Assembly (NCBI RefSeq): GCF_021568775.1
Contig: NZ_JAKGSG010000063.1
Span: forward strand, 1-57,127
Direction: 5' to 3'
Length of the DNA stretch: 57,127 bases
From: Antribacter soli
GTDB taxonomy: Bacteria > Actinomycetota > Actinomycetes > Actinomycetales > Cellulomonadaceae
A program made the translations under genes and the position numbers. Below, one piece after another: positions 32,932 to 41,796 of this stretch. The notes beneath the pieces were generated by a model that searched no databases, was not told the origin of the DNA, and worked only from the letters and a program-made list of their open reading frames with translations. How positions within the stretch are numbered: position 1 is the first letter of the stretch; every line of letters begins with the position of its first letter.

Positions 32932-33710
32932 GCCCGTCCCCTTCCGCTCGCCCAGGGTGCGACGAGGCGGCCGAGCAGGCCGAACACGCCGTAGCCCAGG
33001 CCTGCCACGAGCGCGCAGGCGAACATGATCCCCCACGCGCGCTCGACCTGAAGTCCCTGTCCCGCGGCGAGGAGCGCGGGCCCGACGCCCCGGTCGACGC
33101 CGCCGATGTACTCACCCAGGATCGCGCCGAGGAACGCCGCGGGCGCCGCGATCTGCAGCGCGGCGACGATCGCGGGCAGCGCGGCGACGAGCTGCACCGT
33201 GAGGAGCTGGCGCAACCGGCCTCCGCCGTACACGCTGACCACGTCGAGAGCGGCCTGGTCGGCGGAGCGGAAGCCCAGCACGGCACCCACGACGGTGGTG
33301 AAGAACACCGACAGGGCCGCGAGCACCACGGCGGTCCCGGACGGGTCACCCGACTCGGGCGGGCCGATCACGATGTAGAGGATCGGCACGATCGCCACGG
33401 TGGGCACGCAGTAGCTGATGACCGCGACCTGCGTGATCACGGTCTCGAACCGCGGCACGAGAAGCACGAGCGACGCGAGGCCGAGCGCGAGCCCGTTGCC
33501 CCAGAGGAAGCCGAGGACGGCCTCCTCGACGGTGCCCGAGAAGTTGTTCACGTAGAACCGCAGGCCGTCCACGCCGTACTGGCGCACCACGCCGAGCGGG
33601 GTCGGCATGGCCTTGTCGCCGAACACGGTGACGGCCAGCACCCACCAGACGCCGACGACGGCGGCCAGGCCTGCGCCGCCGTACGCCCAGTGCCGGAGCC
33701 GGTCAGACAT
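32928..33710 (-). CDS. ABC transporter permease (NMT1/THI5-linked), first
   Basis: The 260-residue permease of the same family has [23 protein letters not shown] near the N-terminus, [58 protein letters not shown] and the contact loop [37 protein letters not shown] 33710 overlaps the ATPase gene end by eight bases, and its stop overlaps the second permease. The two permeases presumably form a heterodimer. Confidence 0.87.
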   Translation of the reverse strand: MSDRLRHWAYGGAGLAAVVGVWWVLAVTVFGDKAMPTPLGVVRQYGVDGLRFYVNNFSGTVEEAVLGFLWGNGLALGLASLVLLVPRFETVITQVAVISYCVPTVAIVPILYIVIGPPESGDPSGTAVVLAALSVFFTTVVGAVLGFRSADQAALDVVSVYGGGRLRQLLTVQLVAALPAIVAALQIAAPAAFLGAILGEYIGGVDRGVGPALLAAGQGLQVERAWGIMFACALVAGLGYGVFGLLGRLVAPWASGRGRA

Positions 33711-34569
33711 CGGCCCCGCCCTCGGCGTCGGGCACCGGCTCGTCCTGGGCCGCCGGACCGCCGCCCCCGAAGAGGAGCTCGGAGGCGTGGTCGTGCAGGG
33801 CGTGGAACTCCGGCGTGCGCATCATCTCGGGCGTGCGCGGGCGCGGCAGGTCGACGTCGATGACCTCCTGGATGCGACCGGGGCGCGGGCTCATGACCGC
33901 GACCTGGTCGGACAGGAAGATCGCCTCGGAGATGCCGTGCGTGACCATGAGGGTGGTCGCGGGCTTCTCGGTCCAGATGCGCAGCAGCTCGAGGTTGAGG
34001 CGCTGCCGCGTCATGTCGTCGAGCGCGCCGAACGGCTCGTCGAGGAGCAGGACGGAGGGCTTGACGACGAGGGCGCGCGCGATCGACGCGCGCTGGCGCA
34101 TGCCGCCCGACAGCTGGCCGGGGCGGGCCTTCTCGAAGCCCTCGAGGCCGACGAGGCGGATCAGCTCGGAGACGAGCTCGTGGTCCACGGGCCGGCCGGA
34201 CACCTCGAACGGCAGGCGGACGTTCGACAGGACGGAACGCCACGGGAGCAGAGCGGAGTCCTGGAACGCGATGCCGAGCTCGTGGTCGCGGCGCAGCTCG
34301 AGCGGGGACTTGCCGTCGACGCGCACGGTGCCCGACGAGGGCTGGTCGAGGCCCGCGAGGATCCGCAGGATGGTCGACTTGCCGCAGCCCGACGGGCCGA
34401 GCAGCGACAGGAAGCTGCCCTGCTCGGTGTGCAGGGTGACGTCGTCGAGGGCGTTGACGGTCTTGCGGCCCAGGCCGAACGTCTTGGACAGGTTGGCGAT
34501 GTGGAGGCCGGTGCCGGCCACGCCCGCAGCAGGGGCGTGGCCGGCACCGGTGGTGACGTCAGCGGTCAC
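33703..34569 (-). CDS. ABC transporter ATPase (NMT1/THI5-linked)
   Basis: The 288-residue SsuB/TauB-type ATPase has Walker [22 protein letters not shown]-loop [14 protein letters not shown], signature [17 protein letters not shown], Walker [21 protein letters not shown] and the switch His in [14 protein letters not shown]. The SPRPGRI motif near the end is typical of nitrate/sulfonate/taurine-type importers. GTG 34569 starts two bases after the binding-protein stop. There is a C-terminal tail of about 40 residues with a glycine run. Confidence 0.9.
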   Translation of the reverse strand: MTADVTTGAGHAPAAGVAGTGLHIANLSKTFGLGRKTVNALDDVTLHTEQGSFLSLLGPSGCGKSTILRILAGLDQPSSGTVRVDGKSPLELRRDHELGIAFQDSALLPWRSVLSNVRLPFEVSGRPVDHELVSELIRLVGLEGFEKARPGQLSGGMRQRASIARALVVKPSVLLLDEPFGALDDMTRQRLNLELLRIWTEKPATTLMVTHGISEAIFLSDQVAVMSPRPGRIQEVIDVDLPRPRTPEMMRTPEFHALHDHASELLFGGGGPAAQDEPVPDAEGGADV

Positions 34570-34571
34570 GA

Positions 34572-35633
34572 TCAGCCCTTGAGCTCCGGCTTCTCCTCGA
34601 GGAGCTCCTCGAGGAGGGACAGGTCGAACACGTCCTCGGCGGCCACGTCGATGCCCGCGGCCTCGAAGGTCGTCAGGTTCTGCTCGAGCAGCGAGTCGCT
34701 GATCGTGAACAGCCCGTTCTCGGCCGTCTCGTCGGTGTTGATCAGGGTCTCGCACTGGGTGGAGTTCTGCGCGATCTCCTTGTCGAGCTCGAGGCCGAAC
34801 TCCTCGCCGTAGGTGTCGACGGCGTACTGCGCGCTGCCCTCGACGTCGGCGCAGGCGTCCTTCCAGCCCTTGATCTCCGCCTCGAGGAACGCCTTGACGA
34901 CGTCGGGACGCTCGGCGATGGTCTCGTCGGTCGCGATGATCGACTCGGCGACGAACGGCAGGCCGTTCTCGGCGAACAGGAGGTTGGTGACCGCCAGGCC
35001 CTGCGACTCGACGATGATCGACTCGTTGGTCACGTAGGCGAGGAAGCCGTCGACCTCACCGTTGACCAGCGGCGACGGGTCGTACTGGACGGGGACGATG
35101 GTGAGCTCGTCCTCGGAGATGCCGTTGGCGGCGAGCAGCGCGGCGAACAGCAGGGCGTTGCCACCGTCCTGGACGCCGATCTTCTTGCCCTTGAGGTCCT
35201 CGGGCGTCGCGATGTTCCCGCCGTCCTTGAGGGACAGGATGGTGAACGGGTTCTTCTGGAACGTGGTGCCGACGATCTTGATCGGGGCCTCCTCGTTCGC
35301 GACGACCTGGCCGACCGTCACCGCGTTCGTCAGGCCGAAGTCGGCCTCGCCGGAGGCGACGAGGTTCTCGGTGGCCCCCGGGCCGGCGTTCAGCGTGACG
35401 GAGCTGAAGCCCGCGTCCGTGTAGTAACCCTTCGAGTCGGCCATGAACTCACCGGCGAACTCGGCGTTCTTGATCCAGGAGAGCTGGACGGTGAGGTCAC
35501 CCAGACCCTCGTCGCCGCCTGTCGCGTCATCCTCGCTCGACCCGCACGCAGACAGGGCGAGAGACGCGGCCGCCGCGACGGCGACGACCGCCGAGAGGCG
35601 CGCGCCACGCGCGCCCGGACGAGAAAGCTTCAT
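34572..35633 (-). CDS. NMT1/THI5-like substrate-binding lipoprotein
   Basis: The 353-residue binding protein has a signal peptide rich in Ala and lipobox ending SLALSAC (Cys near residue 30). The mature domain shows [65 protein letters not shown] and [20 protein letters not shown], the pattern of the NMT1/THI5 family that binds pyrimidine or nucleobase-like ligands. The W-x-K-N-A-E-F-A-G motif is close to that of known pyrimidine-precursor binders. ATG 35633 has AGGAG eight bases upstream. It leads a four-gene importer ending in the MobA-like gene, next to guanine deaminase; a purine-related ligand is inferred. Confidence 0.88.
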   Translation of the reverse strand: MKLSRPGARGARLSAVVAVAAAASLALSACGSSEDDATGGDEGLGDLTVQLSWIKNAEFAGEFMADSKGYYTDAGFSSVTLNAGPGATENLVASGEADFGLTNAVTVGQVVANEEAPIKIVGTTFQKNPFTILSLKDGGNIATPEDLKGKKIGVQDGGNALLFAALLAANGISEDELTIVPVQYDPSPLVNGEVDGFLAYVTNESIIVESQGLAVTNLLFAENGLPFVAESIIATDETIAERPDVVKAFLEAEIKGWKDACADVEGSAQYAVDTYGEEFGLELDKEIAQNSTQCETLINTDETAENGLFTISDSLLEQNLTTFEAAGIDVAAEDVFDLSLLEELLEEKPELKG

Positions 35634-35753
35634 GTGTGGTTCTCCTGTGTGCTCTGGTGTCCGAAACCCCTGTTGACGACGCGTCAGACTACGGACCTGC
35701 CGTTGCACGGCCCGCGTCGCTGGGTTACACCGCCGTAAAAGGTACCGGACGCT

Positions 35754-35770
35754 ATCGAATCGTTATCGAT
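35754..35770. promoter_or_regulatory. Imperfect palindrome in the importer upstream region
   Basis: ATCGAATCGTTATCGAT has ATCGA/TCGAT half-sites with seven bases between. It lies in the 166-bp gap between the guanine deaminase end and the importer start and is AT-rich for this genome. A possible operator; nothing else supports it. Confidence 0.3.
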
Positions 35771-35799
35771 GGTCGGGAAAAGCCGGGCAAAAGCGACCG

Positions 35800-36270
35800 T
35801 CAGTAGGGGGTTCGCCCCGTGTTCGACAGCCACGCGTCGAAGGGATCGGCCGCCGAGACGACACGCAGGACCGTCACCGGGTTCGGCCACGTCTCCCGGT
35901 CGGTCTCGAGCAGGTCGTAGAACTCCCGGTCGTCGAAGCCGGCGCGCTCGGCGTCGTGCCGGTCGGCCGCGTACACGACCCGGTCGAGGCGCGCCCACAG
36001 CCCGGCGGTCAGGCACAGCGGGCACGGCTCGCAGGAGCTGTACAGCGTGGCCCCGGCCAGCGAGAACGTCCCGAGCGCACGGCACGCCGCCCGGATCGCG
36101 ACCACCTCGGCGTGCGCCGTGGGGTCCAGGTCGCGGGTGACGCGGTTGACGCCGGAGGCGACCGGGACGTCGTCGCGCACGACCAATGCCCCGAAGGGAC
36201 CGCCGCCCGCGGCGACGTTCTCGACCGCGAGCTCCACGGCCTGCCGCAGCCACTCCTCGTCTGTGTTCAC
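35800..36270 (-). CDS. guaD: Guanine deaminase (CDA-fold type)
   Basis: The 156-residue zinc deaminase converts guanine to xanthine. The zinc site is DPTAHAEVVAIRAAC (His, Glu) and SSCEPCPLC (two Cys). The C-terminal stretch RVVYAADRHDAERAGFDDREFYDLL resembles the GuaD-specific region (AxxAGFDDxFIY) of Bacillus guanine deaminase rather than TadA. GTG 36270 is used; it has GAGCAT six bases upstream, compatible with leaderless transcription. A TTG at 36297 is the alternative. Its product, xanthine, is the substrate for the dehydrogenase encoded at 37.4-41.0 kb, and the neighbouring importer may supply the substrate. Confidence 0.85.
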   Translation of the reverse strand: MNTDEEWLRQAVELAVENVAAGGGPFGALVVRDDVPVASGVNRVTRDLDPTAHAEVVAIRAACRALGTFSLAGATLYSSCEPCPLCLTAGLWARLDRVVYAADRHDAERAGFDDREFYDLLETDRETWPNPVTVLRVVSAADPFDAWLSNTGRTPY

Positions 36271-36397
36271 GTCCCGATGCTCGCACCCGCGGATCAAGAG
36301 CGCGTTACGGCCAGGTCACCACCACGAAACACAAGTTTCCGATTCCCTGGAACTGGAGACAGACGTTCCGCACCGCACTGCCCGGACGCCCCGCGCA

Positions 36398-36403
36398 TAC
36401 CTT
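36398..36403 (+). promoter_or_regulatory. Putative -10 of a leaderless promoter (DUF2332 gene)
   Basis: TACCTT lies exactly six bases before ATG 36410, and there is no ribosome site. The same spacing recurs at other operon starts in the window. Confidence 0.4.
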
Positions 36404-36409
36404 TTCCGT

Positions 36410-37375
36410 ATGGACACCGCCGAGCTGTATACGCATCTCGCCGAGCACCAGGCCCGTGATTCCTCGCCCACCTACGTGGAATGGGGCCACGGCGTCGCCG
36501 CCGACCCGGAGGTGCTCGCCCTGCTCGACGCTCTGCCGGCGCCCAAGCGGCAGCCCCACCTGCTCTTCGCGGCCGCCCGGTTCGCGGGGGCGCCGTCGGG
36601 CGCCTGGGCCGAGGTGCGGGCCTGGCTGCTCGGCGCCTGGCCCGAGGTCGCGCGCGAGATGCTCACGCGGTCCACCCAGACCAACGAGCCGCGCCGCTGC
36701 GCGACGCTCCTTCCCGCCCTCGCCGCGATCCCCGGGCCGATCGCCCTGGTCGAGGTGGGAGCGTCCGCGGGGCTGTGCCTCTACCCGGACCGCTACTCGT
36801 ACCTCTACGACGACGGCGTCGCCACCACGCGCCTCGACCCGCCGGACGGGCCGAGCGACGTGCTGCTCCCCTGCGCGATCGAGGGCCCCGTCCCGACCCG
36901 GGTGCCCGACGTCGTCTGGCGCGCCGGGCTCGATCTGAACCCGCTCGACGCCGGCGACCCGGCGGACCTGGCCTGGCTCGAGGCGCTCGTCTGGCCGGAG
37001 CACACCGACCGGGTGGACACGCTGCGCGCCGCGGCGCGCGTCGTCGCCGCCGACCCCCCGCTGCTGGTCGCCGACGACCTCCTCACGGGCACCGCCCACC
37101 TGGTGAGCCGCGCGCCCGCGGGCGCCACCGTCGTCGTGCAGCACTCCGCCGTGCTCACCTACCTCACCCCGGCGGGACGGGCCGCCTTTGCTGCGACGAT
37201 GCGGGAGCTCAGCGCCGCGCACCGGGTGGTGTGGCTCAGCAACGAGGGCTGGACCGTGCTGCCCGACGTCGCCGCGCGGCTTCCCGCGGGGTCGGCGCCC
37301 CAGCTCATCCTCGCCCGGGACGGGGAGCCGGTCGCGCTCACGGAGGTGCACGGGCGCTGGGTGCGGATGCTCTGA
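36410..37375 (+). CDS. DUF2332 domain protein
   Basis: The 321-residue protein matches the actinobacterial DUF2332 family: DSSPTYVEWGHGVAADPEVLALLDALPAPKRQPHLLFAAARF at the start, TQTNEPRRCATLLPALAAIPGPIALVEVGASAGLCLYPDRYSY in the middle, a SAM-methyltransferase-like motif, and VVQHSAVLTYLTPAGRAAF near the C-terminus. Activity is unknown. ATG 36410 has no ribosome site and a -10-like TACCTT six bases upstream. It stands alone on the plus strand between guaD and the xanthine dehydrogenase gene and ends one base before the latter's stop. Its place in a purine region may be accidental. Confidence 0.85.
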   Translation: MDTAELYTHLAEHQARDSSPTYVEWGHGVAADPEVLALLDALPAPKRQPHLLFAAARFAGAPSGAWAEVRAWLLGAWPEVAREMLTRSTQTNEPRRCATLLPALAAIPGPIALVEVGASAGLCLYPDRYSYLYDDGVATTRLDPPDGPSDVLLPCAIEGPVPTRVPDVVWRAGLDLNPLDAGDPADLAWLEALVWPEHTDRVDTLRAAARVVAADPPLLVADDLLTGTAHLVSRAPAGATVVVQHSAVLTYLTPAGRAAFAATMRELSAAHRVVWLSNEGWTVLPDVAARLPAGSAPQLILARDGEPVALTEVHGRWVRML

Positions 37376-37376
37376 G

Positions 37377-40148
37377 CTAGGCCGACCTCGCTGCGCCACC
37401 GTTCAGCAGCGCCCACACCACGTCCTTCTGCACCGGGATCGCGTACGGCCGCACGCCGGTGGCCGCGGCCACCGCGTTCGCCAGCGCCGGGGCCACCGGG
37501 TTGTACGGCGCCTCGCTCATCGACTTCGCGCCCCGCACGCCCATGGTGTCCACCGTGGACGCGAACAGCACCTCGGTCGGCGGCACGTCCGCAATCTGCG
37601 GCACCCGGTAGTGCCGGAACGTCCGCGTCTCGACGACGCCGTCGCGCACCACGACCTGTTCGGCCATCGCCGAGCCGAGCGCCTGCGCCACGCCGCCCTC
37701 GATCTGCCCGCGGAGCTGCTCCGGGTTGATGACGACGCCCGCGTCCGCCGCCTGCACCGACTGCAGCACGCGCACCTCGCCCGTTCCGCGGTCCACCGCG
37801 ACGCGGAATCCCTGCACGTTGAACGCGACGGAACGCGGCGAGCCGTCGTGCGAGCCGTCGGCCGACACGGTGTCCGCCGTCGTGCCGTCCGTCGCGCCTG
37901 CCCGGGCCGCCGCGCGGCCGACGAGGTCCGCGAAGGCGACCCCTCCGCCGTCCGGCAGCGAGGCACCCTCCGCGCCGAGCGCCGAGCCCTCCGGGAGGCC
38001 CGCGAGCAGCGCGGCCCGCAGCCGTTCGGCCGCGAGCGCCACCGCCTTGCCGGCCACGACGGAGCCCGCCGAGCCGTAGGCGCCGGTGTCGTACCCGGCG
38101 ACCGCCGTGTCCGACTGCCGCACCCGCACCCGGTCCACCGTGGTGCCGAGCTCGGCCGCGGCGATCTGCACGTGGACCGTGGTGGTGCCGTTGCCGAACT
38201 CGGCGGTGCCGACGTCGAGCGTGTACGTGCCGTCGGCCCGCGCCGTCAGGCGCGCGGTGGAGTGGTGCCCGCGCGGCGGGATCGTGGCGATCATCGCCAG
38301 GGCGACACCCCGGCCCTCGGCCCACCCGGGGGGCGCGGCCTGCCCGCGCTCGCCCCGCTCCCCCGCGTCGAGCGCCGCCTCGACGAGGTCGAGGCACTGG
38401 TCCAGGCCGTACGACCCGTAGTCCAGGTCGCCGGCGTCCACGTGGCCGACGACGAACGGGTCACCCGGCTGCACCACGTTCCGCCGGCGCAGCTCGACCG
38501 GGTCGAGGCCGAGCCGGGCCGCCAGCTCGTCGACCGCGGACTCGATCGCGAACTGGACCTGGCCGAGCCCATACCCGCGGAACGCGCCCGACGGCACGTT
38601 GTTCGTGTAGACGGCCTCGGCGTCGACCCGCTTGGCGGGCGCCCGGTACACGGCCATGGACTCGTGGACGCCGTGGAACAGCACGCCGGGGGCGTGGTTG
38701 CCGTAGGCGCCGGTGTCGGACAGGACGTCGATCGCCAGGGCGGTGAGGGTGCCGTCCGCGTCGGCGCCCAGGCGGACGCGCACGCGCATCGGGTGCCGGC
38801 ACGGCGTCACCGCGAACTGCTCCTCGCGGCTGAGCTCCCACTGGACCGGGCGGCCCGTGCGCAGGGTGGCGAGCGCCACCACGTCCTCGACCAGCATCTC
38901 CTGCTTGCCGCCGAACCCGCCGCCCACGCGCCCCGCGACGACCCGCACCGTCTCGCGCTCGCGGCCCAGAAGGCGGGCCAGCTCGTCGCGGACGAGGAAC
39001 GGGACCTGCGTCGACGTACGGACCACGAGCGTCCCGTCCGGCGCGACGTGCGCGCGGGCGCCGTGCGTCTCGAGCGCGGCGTGGGCGACGCGGGCCGTGG
39101 TCCACGTGCCGTCCACCGTGGCGGGGCTCGTGGCGAGCGCCGCGTCGACCGCACCCGGAGCCGGGTGCTCCTCGTGCAGGGCCGCGACCACGTTGCGGTG
39201 CGGATCGTTCACGCGCGCCTCGAGCGGGTCCTTGTCCCCGTGCAGCTGCGGGGCGCCCGGCGCGCGGGCCGCCTCCGGGTCGAAGACCGCCGGCAGCTCC
39301 GCGTACTCGACGTCGACCAGGCGCAGCGCCTCGCGCGCCAGGCGCGGGGTCTCGGCGACGGCGACGGCGACGCGCTGACCACGGAAGCGCAGCACCGGGT
39401 CGAGCATCAGGGTGTCGTCCGGGTCGTCGAGCCGGTTGTCGTGGCGGGCGGTCGAGAAGCGGACGGGCGGGACGTCCTCGTGGGTGAGGACCAGGTGCAC
39501 GCCGGGCGCGCGGCGGGCGGCGGACGCGTCGATCCGCGTGATCCGGGCGTGCGGGTGCGGGCTGCCGAGGACGGCGACGTGCAGCATCCCCGCCGGCTCG
39601 CGTTCGTCGAGGGTGTATGCCTCGCACCCGGTGACGACCCGCCGTGCGGCGGGGGCGGCGACGGCGCGGCCGAACGACTCCCCGGCGTCGGCCTGCTCGA
39701 TGTTGACCTTGCCCGCGAGCGCGTCGCGGATGGAGCGGTAGCCGGTGCAGCGGCAGAGGTTGCCCTTGAACAGCCGCTCGAGGTCGGACCCGGACGGACG
39801 GACCACCTCGGCGTCGTCGGGGAGCCCCAGCGACGCCGCCGTCACGACCATCCCGGCCGTGCAGAATCCGCACTGGAACCCCGCAGCCTCGGCGAACGCG
39901 CGCTGGGCCGGGTGCAGGTCGTCGGGGGTGCCGAGCCCGGCGACGGTCACCACCTCGGAGTCCGCGGCCCGGTGCGCCGGGACGAGGCACGAGTGCACCG
40001 GGGCGCCGTCGAGCAGCACGGTGCAGGCACCGCAGTCCCCGGCGTCGCAACCCTTCTTCACGCCGGTGCGGCCCTGCTCCCGCAGGAACGTGCGGAGGCA
40101 CTGGCCGGGGCGCGGGGTTGCGGCGACGTCGGAGCCGTCGACCTTCAT
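37377..40148 (-). CDS. Xanthine dehydrogenase, fused [2Fe-2S] and molybdopterin subunits
   Basis: This 923-residue fusion has residues about 1-150 as the iron-sulfur domain, with KKGCDAGDCGACTVLLDG for the plant-type cluster and QCGFCTAGM plus NLCRCTGYRS for the second cluster. From about residue 165 it is the molybdopterin subunit: VRFRG-type FRGQRVAVAVAE, AGRVGGGFGGKQEM, PSGAFRGYGLGQVQFAIES and, near the C-terminus, VRGAKSMSEAPYNPVAPALAN carrying the catalytic Glu. The two parts are separate genes in Bacillus (pucE, pucD). Start ATG 40148 overlaps the FAD-subunit stop (ATGA). It oxidises hypoxanthine and xanthine to urate. It is the last gene of the degradation operon. Confidence 0.88.
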   Translation of the reverse strand: MKVDGSDVAATPRPGQCLRTFLREQGRTGVKKGCDAGDCGACTVLLDGAPVHSCLVPAHRAADSEVVTVAGLGTPDDLHPAQRAFAEAAGFQCGFCTAGMVVTAASLGLPDDAEVVRPSGSDLERLFKGNLCRCTGYRSIRDALAGKVNIEQADAGESFGRAVAAPAARRVVTGCEAYTLDEREPAGMLHVAVLGSPHPHARITRIDASAARRAPGVHLVLTHEDVPPVRFSTARHDNRLDDPDDTLMLDPVLRFRGQRVAVAVAETPRLAREALRLVDVEYAELPAVFDPEAARAPGAPQLHGDKDPLEARVNDPHRNVVAALHEEHPAPGAVDAALATSPATVDGTWTTARVAHAALETHGARAHVAPDGTLVVRTSTQVPFLVRDELARLLGRERETVRVVAGRVGGGFGGKQEMLVEDVVALATLRTGRPVQWELSREEQFAVTPCRHPMRVRVRLGADADGTLTALAIDVLSDTGAYGNHAPGVLFHGVHESMAVYRAPAKRVDAEAVYTNNVPSGAFRGYGLGQVQFAIESAVDELAARLGLDPVELRRRNVVQPGDPFVVGHVDAGDLDYGSYGLDQCLDLVEAALDAGERGERGQAAPPGWAEGRGVALAMIATIPPRGHHSTARLTARADGTYTLDVGTAEFGNGTTTVHVQIAAAELGTTVDRVRVRQSDTAVAGYDTGAYGSAGSVVAGKAVALAAERLRAALLAGLPEGSALGAEGASLPDGGGVAFADLVGRAAARAGATDGTTADTVSADGSHDGSPRSVAFNVQGFRVAVDRGTGEVRVLQSVQAADAGVVINPEQLRGQIEGGVAQALGSAMAEQVVVRDGVVETRTFRHYRVPQIADVPPTEVLFASTVDTMGVRGAKSMSEAPYNPVAPALANAVAAATGVRPYAIPVQKDVVWALLNGGAARSA

Positions 40149-40975
40149 CCGAGCTCCTCCAGCACCTCGTGCGCCAGGCGGCGGGTCATCGCCGCACGCC
40201 AGACGGGCGTGCCGTGAGGGTCGTCGTACCAGTCGGTCACGCGGTCGAGGACTGCGTCGAGGGCGGCGTGGTCGCCGGCCGGCACGGTGAGCTCCACCGG
40301 CCGCGGCACCGAGGCGGTCAGCACGAGCCGCACGCGCCGTACTGCTTCGGCAGGTTCTGCTTCGGCGGCCGTCACCACCGCCGACGAGCGGCCCAGCGCC
40401 GTCAGTGCCGCCTTCCGGAACGCGGTCCGCGCCCCGAGCGCCGACGCCGGCACGCGCACCTCGCGCAGGACCTCACCGGGCGCGAGCGTCGTGCGACCCG
40501 CCCCTGTGACCAGGTCGACGACCGTGGATTCGCGAGCCCCGCCTCCCGGCGTCCAGACCACCACGGACCCGCCGAGCGCCGCGAAGAGGGAGACCATGGC
40601 GCCCGCGGGCAGCGCGAGGCACACGTTGCCGCCCACCGTCGCGCTGTGCGCCACCTTGAACGACAGCAGGAGCGCGTCGGTGCACGCCCGCACGATCGCG
40701 AGCCCCGGGTAGGGTCCCGGGACGCCGGAGCCCCCGAGCCCTCCGGGTCCTTCGCGGAGCTGCTCGATCGTGCAGGTGGCAGCCACGCGCAGCCCGGCCC
40801 CGTCGATCGTCCATGGCTCCCACCCCATCCCCGTCAGGTCCACCAGGCCGGTGACGCCGTCGGGAACGGGCTCGGAGAAGAGGAACGTCCCGCCGCCGAG
40901 CAGCACCTCGCCGGGCGCCAGCGCGAGGTCCTCGCGCGAGCGGGCGACCCGCACCGTGTCGACGTCGAGGTCCAT
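40145..40975 (-). CDS. Xanthine dehydrogenase FAD-binding subunit
   Basis: The 276-residue protein has the FAD-binding motifs of the molybdopterin dehydrogenase family: LLGGGTFLFSEPVP (GGGT contact), GMGWEPWTIDGAGLRVAATCTIEQL, and VAHSATVGGNVCLALPAGAMVSLFAALGG, followed by the CO-dehydrogenase-like C-terminal domain. It passes electrons from the iron-sulfur clusters to NAD. ATG 40975 overlaps the rpiR stop by one base (TGATG), and its stop overlaps the fused subunit. Confidence 0.85.
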   Translation of the reverse strand: MDLDVDTVRVARSREDLALAPGEVLLGGGTFLFSEPVPDGVTGLVDLTGMGWEPWTIDGAGLRVAATCTIEQLREGPGGLGGSGVPGPYPGLAIVRACTDALLLSFKVAHSATVGGNVCLALPAGAMVSLFAALGGSVVVWTPGGGARESTVVDLVTGAGRTTLAPGEVLREVRVPASALGARTAFRKAALTALGRSSAVVTAAEAEPAEAVRRVRLVLTASVPRPVELTVPAGDHAALDAVLDRVTDWYDDPHGTPVWRAAMTRRLAHEVLEELG

Positions 40976-41796
40976 CAGCTCTCCTCGATCTCGTGCAGCG
41001 CGGCGTACGCGCGGTCGATCGCCTCGATGCGCTCCTCGCCGGCGGGGACGCGGGCGAGGACGGCGTCGGACAGGGCGGCGACCAGGCTCATCGGGACGGC
41101 GTGCGAGTCGAACGCCCCGTCGTACCCGACCGGGCACTCGACCCACCAGGTCACCCGCCCGGAGAGCACTCGCAGCGTCGGGTCGGCCAGGAGCAGCACG
41201 CGGACGCCGTCGGCGAGGAGCTGTTCGACGGCCGCCACGACGCCGGTGGCGTGCCGCCGGAACGACAGCATGACCACGACGTCGGACTGCCCGAGGCCCA
41301 CCAGGTCCTCGGCGAGCGACTGCCCCGGCGAGGGCGCGAACACGACCCCGCCACGCGCCTGGGCGAGGTTGCGCCGCAGCTCGACGGCCGCGGCGTGCGA
41401 TCCGCGCCGCCCCACCACGACGACCTGGCGGGCGTCCGCGAGCGCCCCCGCGACGTCGTCGAGCAGCGCCTCCGAGAGGGTGCCGTAGGCGCGCTGCAGG
41501 TTCGCGACCTCCTGCTCCAGCCGCTCCCGCAGCCCTGGCGCGGGCTCGACCGCGACCGGCAGGCCGCGCCCGCGCTGCATCCGCAGGTGCTCCCGCAGAC
41601 CCTCGAAGTCCTCGTAACCGAGGCGGCGGAACAGCCGGCTCATCGTCGCCTTGGACACGCCCGCGAGCGTGGCGAGCTCCGTGGCGCGGTAGGTGGCGAG
41701 GTCGCCCATGTGGTCGAGCAGGGTGTCGGCGGCGCGACGCTCCTGCGGGGACAGGTCCGCGTACCGGTCGGCGATACGGTCCTCGAGCGGGGTCAT
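40975..41796 (-). CDS. RpiR-family transcriptional regulator
   Basis: The 273-residue protein has the N-terminal HTH_6 domain (YADLSPQERRAADTLLDHMGDLATYRATELATLAGVSKATMSRLFRRLGY, about 12-62) and a SIS phosphosugar-binding fold (about 110-245: VVVVGRRGSHAAAVELRRNLAQ, DVVVMLSFRRHATGVVAAVEQL). ATG 41796 overlaps the amidohydrolase gene stop, so the regulator is translated as part of the purine operon. RpiR proteins usually sense sugar phosphates; a member embedded in ureide catabolism would sense a pathway compound (inference). A GTTTCA-N14-TGAAAC inverted repeat upstream of uraD is a candidate site. Confidence 0.88.
   Translation of the reverse strand: MTPLEDRIADRYADLSPQERRAADTLLDHMGDLATYRATELATLAGVSKATMSRLFRRLGYEDFEGLREHLRMQRGRGLPVAVEPAPGLRERLEQEVANLQRAYGTLSEALLDDVAGALADARQVVVVGRRGSHAAAVELRRNLAQARGGVVFAPSPGQSLAEDLVGLGQSDVVVMLSFRRHATGVVAAVEQLLADGVRVLLLADPTLRVLSGRVTWWVECPVGYDGAFDSHAVPMSLVAALSDAVLARVPAGEERIEAIDRAYAALHEIEES

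Noticed and set aside
35634-35799. Thiamine or purine riboswitch upstream of the NMT1/THI5-type importer
   Set aside because: I could not find the conserved core elements of either riboswitch on the minus strand; only an AT-rich imperfect palindrome is present.
37188-40217. A 1009-codon plus-strand open frame opposite xanthine dehydrogenase
   Set aside because: It is the complement of a strongly supported gene, with no recognisable motif and shadow-type composition. The same holds for the long plus-strand frames opposite malF, the purine operon and leuA.
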